Shown one piece after another: positions 51,391-60,767 of a stretch of 64,000 nt of DNA. The position numbers and the translations under genes were made by a program. The notes under the pieces were generated by a model. The model saw only the letters and a program-made list of their open reading frames with translations, searched no databases and was not told the DNA's origin. Origin of the DNA: Pachysolen tannophilus NRRL Y-2460 (Eukaryota; Ascomycota; Pichiomycetes; Alaninales; Pachysolenaceae). Position 1 is the first letter of the stretch, and each line of letters starts with the position of its first letter. Location of the stretch: assembly GCA_001661245.1 (NCBI GenBank), contig KV454014.1, positions 99,233 through 163,232 on the forward strand, in the 5' to 3' direction.

Positions 51391-52605
51391 TTAGCTATTT
51401 TTACCATCTTTAGTATCATTAGAATCTTCTTTATTTAAGATCATCGAACTTTCATCAGCATCTTTCATAACAACATCTTTTTTAGTGGAATTTTTATTAT
51501 AATAATCAATAAATTGTTCTTCAGTAAAATTAGGGTATTTTTTCAAAAGAGCTTGATGTAAATCTTTTAATGTGCTTGATATTGTAATTAAAAATTTATA
51601 AGTTTCATATAATTCTTGAATTGTTGTATTAAATTTAGAAAAATCACTTTTCTTTGGTAATATTTCAGGATGTTTTAATATTATTGATGTATAAATAATA
51701 CCTGATAAATAAATTTTACCAATTTCAAATCTTAAAAAGCAACCAAATTTTATTGATTCTTCCATAAATCCAGTTATACTTGTCATTATTTCTGTTTTCA
51801 ATATTTGATTATCTCCAATAATTGTAGGAAGATAACTAGCATAATTTTTTGTTAATTCATAAGGTGATTTTAACATTATATCAAAACATAATACTTCCAT
51901 TAATTTTTCTTCTAATCTATCTATAGTTTCTTTCCATTTCCAATATTCTTTTGTATTACTATCTACCACGAGATTCATATTTTTACTTGAATGCCTTGCC
52001 ACTGGTATAATCAATTCTTTATAACCTCTACGATTTTCTTGTACTTTACATGCTAAAAAAATTGCAGCAGCTGCTACTTCATAATGATGATAATGTTTAA
52101 AAGATCTTCTCATGAAAAATCTATGGAAATAAACACAAGAAGTATAAATTGTAACATGAAATAAATTTAAATCTCTAGTAACTTTAAGTATAAATAATAT
52201 ACCTTTATACCTTCTTGCAATTTCATCTTCTAATGGAATTCCTTCTAATCTTGATGGAGTTGTATGTAAAATATCAGGAATTGAAAAAATCCAAGAATTT
52301 GTACCCACATCTATAAGTGATGGCCAATATATATCATTAAAATTTTTTTGAGATTCTTCAATTTCAGATTTATCAATATGTAATCTTTTGGAAGCTGAAG
52401 GGATATAAGAATCTCCATTTCTTGATATTCTAGTATTATTATCATTATTATTATTATTATTATTATTAAAAATTTTCCTTGATGGACTTATTTCTCTTGA
52501 TCTACTATTATTGTTACCACGATTATTCCTGTACCTTCCACGTACATCATCTTTACCAGATGATCTATCAGGTGTTCTTGAACTTTTTACTGCATCATTC
52601 GACAT
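51391..52605 (-). CDS. Cyclin K/T-like transcription-elongation cyclin (Ctk2/Bur2 class)
   Basis: A 404-aa protein. An Arg/Asn/Ser-rich N-terminus (1-80) is followed by WIFSIPDILHTTPSRLEGI (about 105-123), the pre-cyclin-box motif of cyclin T/K proteins. The first cyclin fold (about 125-235) contains VYFHRFFMRRSFKHYHHYEV and AAAIFLACKVQENRRG, and a second fold follows (about 240-345). The C-terminus is polar. Such cyclins partner CDK9/12-like kinases that phosphorylate the RNA polymerase II tail. I cannot separate the CTDK-I cyclin (Ctk2) from the Bur1 cyclin (Bur2) by eye; the TPS...G motif also occurs in fission-yeast Pch1. An Asn run (about 48-55) is encoded by an ATT/AAT triplet repeat. 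Confidence 0.85.
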   Translation of the reverse strand: MSNDAVKSSRTPDRSSGKDDVRGRYRNNRGNNNSRSREISPSRKIFNNNNNNNNDNNTRISRNGDSYIPSASKRLHIDKSEIEESQKNFNDIYWPSLIDVGTNSWIFSIPDILHTTPSRLEGIPLEDEIARRYKGILFILKVTRDLNLFHVTIYTSCVYFHRFFMRRSFKHYHHYEVAAAAIFLACKVQENRRGYKELIIPVARHSSKNMNLVVDSNTKEYWKWKETIDRLEEKLMEVLCFDIMLKSPYELTKNYASYLPTIIGDNQILKTEIMTSITGFMEESIKFGCFLRFEIGKIYLSGIIYTSIILKHPEILPKKSDFSKFNTTIQELYETYKFLITISSTLKDLHQALLKKYPNFTEEQFIDYYNKNSTKKDVVMKDADESSMILNKEDSNDTKDGKNS

Positions 52606-54907
52606 ACCAAATAAAATAAATAATTAAATATTCCAGTATAAGAATTAGAAATATAATTAGATAAAATATAGCATATTTTGTATATAATACATTTTCCATT
52701 ATGGTATTTTCACCTGCTAAAAGGGAAAGAAAATTTGCTGGCGCAAAGGCGGAAAATTAGGCGGAAGAACGGGCGGAAGAACGGACGGGAGTTTGGACGG
52801 GAGTCTAGGCGGAAAAAGAAAAATCAAATTCAAGTGTGCAGGCGGAAAGTCAAGGCGGAAATTAGGGCGGATGCATTGGGCGGAAGTGTTCGGCGGAAGT
52901 CTGGGCTTGCCCAACAGGTACATTAAAAAAAATGATTAACGGTATTAAATATGAATTTCAACAATATCATGGACCTTGACTACAATTACAACTTTGAAAT
53001 ATCACTTTGATAAAGTATACGAGCTAATCAATTAGATTATTTATAGAGTTTAATTAAAATCCAAAATAAAAATAAACTCTCCCTTATGATATTTATAGAA
53101 TAATAAGTGAAAAAAAAAAAAACGTTCGCCTAAGTGAAAGAGCACAAGGGTCTATCTATATTCAAAAACTTATCATTAAGATAATAATAATATAATTGTG
53201 GCTTGAATTATTTAAAAGAAAAATTCTTTAACCAAATTAGTAATAGTACTATTGTGAAAAATAATAATAATTTTAATAAAGATCAACAAATGTATTATTA
53301 TGCTGCTTCTACTGTTACAGCTACTGCTACAGCTACTACTACTGCTGCTGCTGCTGCTGCTTTATTCAGAACTCTACTATAACAATCAACTGCTTAGATT
53401 CGCCAGTTATTTTCTTCTTTTCTGCATAATTTCTATTGTCTTAGTTATTTTGGAACATATTTATTTAATCTGTGTTATTTATTTGACAAGGATGTAGATC
53501 TATTCCACAAAGATTCTCGCTCTCGCTCGGGAAAAAAAGAAAAGCAAAACGAAAAAAAAAATTGTTTATTTATCTATACTTTTTGGTGGCAAATCAGCAT
53601 GGTGTGACTTAAAATAAAATAAAAACATGGGTTATTGGATTGAAAAATTCAATAAATGAATTTGAATTTGAATTGAATTGAACTATTCACTCATCAATGG
53701 AAAAAGAAAAGTTATTATTAAAAATGCACGATTTATTATTTATCTACAATTATTTTTAAAATATTTAAATAAATTAATATTCATATTAGGCGGCTATGTC
53801 CACTAGAAGATGAATTTCAAATAATAACTAACTATTACTTTTAATTGATTATGAACAGTACTTTTCAATTTTCAATTTTCAATTTTCAATTTTTTTTTTT
53901 GATGAAAAAAGAAAAAAGAAAAAGGTAGATCCATCCTCTTTTTCCGTGCTTCAACTTCAAGCCTCTTTTCTTAAAAAAATCTCTATCTTTTTGTCTATTT
54001 ATCTAATGTCTTTTAAACGTGTTTGTTGAACCGAGATCTCAAATATGTACAGTACCAAAAAAAAAAAAAAGCATACATACATTATGCTAAAAATGTCCAT
54101 ATAATCGATAAATCCATCTACAACACATAAATAAAGCCTTTTACCGGGCATTGTACAATTTTAATAGTTTGTTTCAAATTCTTAAAATGTTCAAATGCCC
54201 TTTCCCCTTCTCTCCCCCTCCACCCCTCCTTCCCTCTTTCCTCTTCTCTTCCCTCTTCTTTTGCTTCTCCCTCTCCTTTACCCAAACTATTTAAAATATT
54301 TCAGTTATCCCAGAGCGGCAAAACTAACGCTTTTTTCGGCCATGATACCTACAGTAAGTAAGTACATTTTCTCTCGGCTATTATTATTAAAAAAAAAAGG
54401 CTTTGTCCTCAAAGTAGTTGGTAATGCACGACTTTAATAAGCTAATCTTCTATACATAAGCCCGATTACAAACATAAAAAGTTGTCGGGCATAGGCAATA
54501 ATAATAAAACAGAATAAAACAGAATAAAATAAAATAATTGGACTTGTGGATTGTAAGATTTGAGAAATTAAAAAAAACCAAAACAACAATATTCTTAAAA
54601 CTCATTCGATACGCTTTGCAAAAATTTTTTTTCTTTTTATTTTTTTTGGGTGAATATTTATCCCTATATTCACGGCTGGGGCCCACCACCCATGGTGCCT
54701 GGTCCCTGCCTTTTTTTTTATATATATTTATTTTTTATTCTTCAAATTTTGTCTCTTTTTCTCTTATCTTTTACGCCTGCATACTGAAAATAATATTGGA
54801 CGCAAATCCAGCCGCACAAAGAAAAATAAAAAAAATAAAAATTTTTATTTTCTCAGAACTCGGTACTTTATTTATCAAACTTAAATAAGCGGAATCTAAT
54901 AGTAAAA

Positions 54908-54939
<32 letters not shown>

Positions 54940-56492
54940 AATTATTTTATTCTTCTTTTTCTTTCTTATTCATAAGAGGAGAAAAGAAGGTTAAATAAAA
55001 GAAAATAAAAAAAAAACGAAAAGTCTATAAAACTTGAGTATTGTATTAATTTTTCGAGACGAGTTGAATTAAACTGATTTTTATATGCAGGTTTGTTATA
55101 AATATTTCGATTCAAGAATTGACATTTCTAAAAACAACAATAATTAAAAATTATTTATTCTGAAAAAACAAAAAAAAAAAGAAAAGAAAAAAATTCGTAC
55201 CTCCGAGGTTTCAGTTAAGCAAGATTTTATAATTTCTTTATAACAGGAGGAACAAAAACACCAATAACCACACAATCAGTACATTTGATCTATATAGACG
55301 AACGATGGTAACTATGGTACCTCAGTTGGTGAAAAATTAAATAAACACAAAAAAAAAATTAACACAAAAAAAAAACAAAATCTAAAATAAGTCTGAAGAT
55401 CTACGTTTTTCTTTTTTCTTTTTTTTTTTTTTACCCATGTTACATTACAAACACGTAAAGAGGGAAATAAATTGATAATAAGAAAAAAGAAAACATAAAA
55501 GAAAAGTTTATAGATGGATTGAATATCTGTTTTTTTTTCTTTTCTGTGTTCAGCGCTTATTCTATAAATACCATATTTAGAAAGACAATTAAATTTCCTA
55601 CATGGGCGCTGCAAAAAATTACAAAAATCAAACATATAAGAATAATTTTTTTACTTCAATCTACATCTATCTATCTATCTATGTCTTTCCGATCCGACTC
55701 CGTTGAGTGTTTTTAACCCATATCGTGCCCATGTACAATCTCTCTCTTTTTTTTTTTCTCTTTCTCTCTTTCTCACCTACATATTATTCAGAACACACAC
55801 ACACACACACACAGAGAAAAAACAAAAAAACCAAAAAAGCGCTACGTCATAACTAAAGTTCAAAACCTTAAAGGTTAAAATTAAGATCAGCAATGTAATG
55901 ATATGCACGCGTTAACAAAAAATTGAAACTTTATTTTACTTTTTTTTTTTTTTTTATTATTATTTTTTTTGTTTTTTTAATGTAGTACAATTTCGCTCAG
56001 TCAAGATTTGAAGAAGGAAACCAAAAAAAAAAAAAAAAAAGTTATAAATATCACCACAGATTTCGTAATATTAAAAATTTTTTTTTGTTTTTCTTCCTCT
56101 ATTTCGAAGTTATTCATTGTTATTGTTATATAATAGTTTTTATATGTTTCCTTTTGTATCATAAAGATACGATTAAAGAGGTTACATTGGAATTCATATT
56201 CGGTGGAATAGAGGGTAGTTTTTTAACTTTTTTTTTTTTGTTAAGCGCTGTTACTTTTTGAGTCTTTTGAATAGTACTAATTATTAATTAGTACTTATTA
56301 TTAATTACTTTTTACTGCTTACTGCTACCTTATCTATCTACTTTACCTATCTATATCTATATCTATATATACATATATAGATATATATATATATGAATAT
56401 AGTAGATATATATGTTGTGCGTAGGTTGATAATCTTGGACATATATATATATATATATATATATTGATACATACACATCAGTTAATTCAATA
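52606..56492. other. 3.9-kb gene-free zone upstream of the Zn2Cys6 gene
   Basis: Contents in order: promoter of the cyclin gene with a 12-13-bp periodic GGCGGA array (52748-52899); a CTG/CTA triplet run (53299-53361); repeated TTTTCAATTTTCAA units (53863-53890); a pyrimidine-rich tract (54195-54290); a GTA triplet run (54912-54939); an AC run (55795-55811); many poly-T/poly-A tracts; and TA repeats next to the regulator start. A 24-codon upstream frame runs 56393-56467. No protein family signature is seen in any frame. It is the longest gene-free run in the window, so a long leader or non-coding RNA is plausible. Confidence 0.55.
52748..52899. repeat. 12-13-bp periodic GGCGGA array
   Basis: GGCGGA starts at 52748, 52760, 52772, 52808, 52841, 52854, 52866, 52879 and 52892, with variant GGACGGGA at 52783 and 52795. 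Most steps are 11-13 nt and one gap is 33 nt. It lies 140-290 bp upstream of the cyclin start and is strikingly GC-rich for this chromosome. Confidence 0.85.
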
Positions 56493-57944
56493 ATGGCTGG
56501 ACTGGGTTTAGAAAATGGTAATGGTAATGCGGATGCTGATTTGAAATCAGCAGCGCTGTTATCGACGAATCGGCAACTGTTGAATTTGAATTTACAGCTT
56601 CAGCAACAGCAACAGCAACAGCTGCTGCTGCAATCGGTTAGGTTGCCATCAATAATAAATACAAACTCAAATGCTGGTGCTACGGTTAGTGATTGTGCAA
56701 CTGGTATTAATTCCCCGGGAAAATCTCCTTTACATTCACCAAATGATAGAAGTTTACCAAATACATTATTACCGCCGTTAAACCCACAGTTGTTTGTTTC
56801 AACAAATAAATCGGTTAGAAGAAATACTTTACCAATACTGTCTTCATTGATGGAATTTTCTAAAAATTCTCAAAATAAAAATTCCGTTGGTTGTATTAAT
56901 CATGGAGAAATTGGGAATCATCATATTAATCTTAAATCAGATAAATCGCCACCAATAACATTACCGCCAATATCTTCAATAGCACCCTTGACTCCAAACT
57001 CACTTACACCACCACCAGAAAATCGCTCTAATGAAGAGCAAGTTAACCAGCAAGTTAACCAACAGGTTAACCAAAGACCAATTAATCAGGCACGTTCGTC
57101 TTCAGAACTGTGCTATCAACATCTGCAACAACTGCAGCAGCAACATCAACAACAACAACTGCATCAACAGCAACAACAGCAACAGCATTTACATCTGATG
57201 CATCATCGCTTTTCTCTACCAGCCGCTGGACCGGCTCCTTCATCACAACAACAGATTTATACACCTCAACTCCTGCAAATGCAAAATCAACAACAACCAC
57301 AACAACCACAACAACAACAATATAATCATTCAGGCCCAGTACCCGCTCCTACACCTACACATCAACAATTTTTATCACATAATCATATTATTGCTCCTCA
57401 ACATTATCAACACCATCAAGCTTATATTCAGCAAATGGATTATCAAAATTTTGCAATACCACGTAATGGATCAGTTGCTCCTAATCATATACCCCAAGAT
57501 GCAAGTACTATTTTTTATCAAGGCTATGGGTATCCTTCACTTCAACTTTATCAATTAAATACTGGTCAAAATGTATCCACAACAGCAACAACAGCAACAA
57601 CAACAACAAATCCAACTTCTTTTAATTCTAATGTAGTGACAATTGATCCAAAGAAAAAAATTAGAAGACGTACTAGAACTGGTTGTTTAACTTGTAGAAG
57701 GAGAAGAATTAAATGTGATGAAAGGAAGCCACATTGTGTTAATTGTGAAAAGAGTAAGAAAGCTTGTTTAGGTTATGAACAACCACCTTTTCAAAATAGA
57801 AATAGAAAAATCAGAGGATCACCAGTAATTATTTCAGATTCTAATGAGGGTAATAATAATACTGATAATAATACAAATTCAAATGACAATCTATACATGG
57901 ATCATAAGATTATTTCAAAAGAGGGTGTTGGAATTAAAAGTTAA
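56493..57944 (+). CDS. Zn2Cys6 transcription factor with C-terminal DNA-binding domain
   Basis: A 483-aa regulator. The first 390 residues are low complexity: Gln runs (about 30-45, 207-240 and 265-280), Asn, His and Pro-rich parts, and a short LPPI/LPPL motif series (for example [17 protein letters not shown]). The zinc cluster lies at about 398-427: [20 protein letters not shown] with a final Cys-x2-Cys-x6-Cys, spacing C2C6C6C2C6C, preceded by the basic run [10 protein letters not shown] and followed by LGYEQP. Most fungal zinc-cluster factors carry this domain at the N-terminus; a C-terminal position is found in a few, such as Ume6 and the Candida regulator Czf1. I cannot name an orthologue. 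Very long gene-free DNA flanks it on both sides, and a 24-codon upstream frame ends 25 nt before the ATG. Confidence 0.85.
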   Translation: MAGLGLENGNGNADADLKSAALLSTNRQLLNLNLQLQQQQQQQLLLQSVRLPSIINTNSNAGATVSDCATGINSPGKSPLHSPNDRSLPNTLLPPLNPQLFVSTNKSVRRNTLPILSSLMEFSKNSQNKNSVGCINHGEIGNHHINLKSDKSPPITLPPISSIAPLTPNSLTPPPENRSNEEQVNQQVNQQVNQRPINQARSSSELCYQHLQQLQQQHQQQQLHQQQQQQQHLHLMHHRFSLPAAGPAPSSQQQIYTPQLLQMQNQQQPQQPQQQQYNHSGPVPAPTPTHQQFLSHNHIIAPQHYQHHQAYIQQMDYQNFAIPRNGSVAPNHIPQDASTIFYQGYGYPSLQLYQLNTGQNVSTTATTATTTTNPTSFNSNVVTIDPKKKIRRRTRTGCLTCRRRRIKCDERKPHCVNCEKSKKACLGYEQPPFQNRNRKIRGSPVIISDSNEGNNNTDNNTNSNDNLYMDHKIISKEGVGIKS

Positions 57945-59775
57945 AAATGGGAAGAAAGTATTTCAAATTAAGCTTATTATTAATAATATTATTATATGCT
58001 GCATCTATATATTTATCAAACTGGAGTTTTTTTGTTTTTTTTTTTTTTTTATTTTATTTTAGTTTAGTTTAGTTTATTTTATTTTATTTTATTTTTCTTT
58101 TGCCAATATAAGATATTTTGCTCTTTTTTATTTCAATATATAATATATATATATATATATATTAGGGTGTCGAATTGAACAATTAATTTTTTTTTACTTT
58201 ATTTTTTTTTGGTGTTATTATTGTTTATTGTTGTTGTGTGCCTATAATATGATTATAATTAATTTCAAATGTAAAAATTTTTAAAAATTTGTATAAATTT
58301 CAATCTTTCTCGGGATAAGTAATTTAGTCTCAAAGAAGTTTTTTAACAGTCATGGATTTTCGGATTTACAATCAATACTAAATCGAGTTATTGCAGGATA
58401 AAAGTGGGAAGGTACGGAGAATTTTGGAGACTCTAACCGACCCTAATAAATACTGGAATTATTAATAACTCCTCCGTTTACAAAAAAAAAAAAAAAAAAA
58501 AAAAAATAACAATAATTTATCATACAATAATACAAATCCATGATTGTTATTAAAGAGTTTTTTTATAAACACAAGCGTGATATCTATCTATTGCCAATTT
58601 TTTATTTATTTTATTTTTTAATTATTTTTTCGTTTCTGCCAGGTACGTGCGTATTCCATATACGTATGAATGAATGAATGAATGAATGCACTTGTTTAAA
58701 TTTTTTTTTTTTTATTTTTTTTTTGCCAGCTTAATGCCTTATTAACTACTACATCTGCAAAAAATGCATTTAAAAAAAAAATAATAATACTAATAAAATT
58801 TACAATATATTAAATGTTTTTTTTTCTTTTTTCTTTTTTTTTTTTCTTGCTATTGGTAAGAAAATTAACTCATTGATTAAAAAAACTGAATTCTTTATCA
58901 ATCATCCTTTGGTTTTTTTAAAAAGAAAGTACAATTTTTTTTTTTATCTTATTCTAATGTATGCGAATAATCCAGGATGGAATTAAGTTGGATTATTATT
59001 AGTTGAAGTTAAAATAATATGCATCATGTAGTTTTTCATGCAACCAAATTCAGGGATTAGTGAGTTGATACTAAAAAAATCTTGTAGATCGAGAGAACGA
59101 AAAAGAAACAAGAAACTTATTTTTGCCGCTGATGGTTTTGGTTGATCATGAAAACAGTGGGAAACAAAGAAAAGTTTTCTAATATGAATGAATTAGTTTA
59201 ATTGTAAATAAATAAAAAAGTAAATTGATAAATTGCGTATATATATGCATTGAGGATAGATTTCATCCAAGATCCAAAAAAGTATGTGTAAAGAAAGAGA
59301 AAAATTTTTTTTTTTTCAACTAGGAAGATCGCGAGGGGCTAAGCGATAGGCAGCTACAGTACAGCTGTAGTATTCCTACAGCAGTACTACAGCAGCAGTA
59401 TTAGTAGAAGAAGCAGCAGGGTTAAAAAAAAAAAAAAAATAAAACAAAGGTAGGTAAGTAAGTGACTAGTAATATTTTTCTTTTTTTTTTTTTTTTTCAA
59501 GCATAGCTTTTTACCAATTGCGAAAAAAAGAAAAAAAAAAACTTTTCAAAATTATGCAATAATTATTAAAGCGAGAACCGAAACTTTAATTTTTTGATTT
59601 TTAAGCACGTTTGAATGTATGAAAAACCGTAAAAAAAGGTCGTTTAATAGGTTCTTACGCGGCCGCCAAACGTTTAGTACCTATTGACCATCTACTTACT
59701 TAATCTCAAACGCCATTGAAACTACAAAAATGAGTGAATTTTGTTAAAAGTTTTTTTCTTCTCATTGCTTTTGCT

Positions 59776-59801
59776 ATTACCATTGCAATTGCAATGGTAA
59801 T
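59776..59801. repeat. Perfect 26-bp palindrome
   Basis: The arm ATTACCATTGCAA is followed at once by its exact reverse complement TTGCAATGGTAAT, with no spacer. It lies about 970 bp upstream of GTB1 and 1.8 kb downstream of the zinc-cluster gene. It may be a binding site for a dimeric factor or a cruciform; its function is not known. Confidence 0.85.
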
Positions 59802-60491
59802 TGTTGGTGGTAATTAAAGCCAACACTAAATAAAGAAATTTTTTTTTCTTTACTTACTTATCTCTTTTCTCCTAATTTGGGATTCTGAATTCTGAAAAAA
59901 GAATGAAAAAAAAAATTTTACAATTTTTCTTTTAACCCATTTTAGGAAATTTACCAATTCTGAAACTAAAACTATTTTTAAACCCTAGATAAACAAACCA
60001 ATTTTAAAAAAATGAATTAGATTACAAACTTCAAGATCAAAAATTGCAGATATCATAGATAATAAATAATAAATAATAAACAAGTAAGATATTGGAATCT
60101 TACTTATAAAGCTTAAAAAAAAAATTATTAAATATAAAGCAAAACGGCTAATTGAACCAATTTCTTTTTTTTTTATTATTATTTATTACATCTTAAAAAC
60201 ACCAGAATGTAGATTATTTTTCGCCACCAAAATAATAATAATTATAGCACATTTACTTGTGATTTTGTGTATTTCTTGGCTTCAAAACCTTTTCATTGTG
60301 ATATCATTTAAAAGTGGGAGGGAAAATGGGAAAATGGAAAGAAAACAGGGGTGTTCTGTATAGAAACTTTTTCTTTGTTTTTTCTTTGTTTTTTTTGCCA
60401 GCCTCGGATCTTAGATTTGCCCCAAAACAGAAACAAATAGCCCCTTTGTTTTAGGAAAGCGCCCTCGTGTTAAAAAACTTGTTCCTCGGGT

Positions 60492-60548
60492 GTCATCAAA
60501 TGTCATCAGCAACGACATTTGACGTTGCTGATGACAACCTTTGATGAC
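60492..60548. repeat. Nested 23-bp hairpin with TGACGT-like words
   Basis: Inner arms TGTCATCAGCAACG (60501-60514) and CGTTGCTGATGACA (60523-60536) pair perfectly around an 8-nt loop. Outer arms GTCATCAAA (60492-60500) and TTTGATGAC (60540-60548) extend the stem, with a 3-nt bulge on one side. It contains repeated ATGAC/GTCAT half-sites and TGACGT, a bZIP-like motif, about 220 bp upstream of the GTB1 ATG. Confidence 0.85.
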
Positions 60549-60767
60549 GTAATCTCCACAGCCCCAATAATGTTTTTTTTCTTTCTACACTACCTTTAAT
60601 TTTAAGGGGCTGTTGGAAATTTTTTGTGTGCCTTTAATTTTTCAATTGTTACGTAGCAGGTTAACAAGAAGAAGTAAAATAAGCCTGGGAATAAAGATTT
60701 AATATAAATATATAAAGAAAAGAAGTTTATATAATTAAAAAATATAAGCAATGGAAATTAGATCAAG

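Larger units (their letters stand above)
57945..60767. other. 2.8-kb gene-free zone between the regulator and GTB1
   Basis: Contents: TTTA tandem repeats (58062-58096), TA run (58140-58161), GAAT repeats (58668-58687), a CTACAG/CTGTAG cluster (59354-59393), GCGGCCGCC (about 59658-59666), a perfect 26-bp palindrome (59776-59801), a nested hairpin (60492-60548) and the GTB1 promoter, with a TATATAAA at 60709-60716. No coding frame of recognisable type. Confidence 0.55.

Noticed and set aside
52678-52926. Arg/Lys-rich frame over the GGCGGA array
   Set aside because: The frame exists only because the repeat lacks stops; step lengths of 11-13 nt do not keep a reading frame.
53300-53497. Poly-Leu frame in the long gene-free zone
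   Set aside because: Product of a CTG/CTA triplet repeat without other support.
57082-57325. Val-rich and Thr-rich frames overlapping the zinc-cluster gene
   Set aside because: They are shifted or reverse readings of CAA/CAG repeats coding poly-Gln; the real frame carries the zinc cluster.
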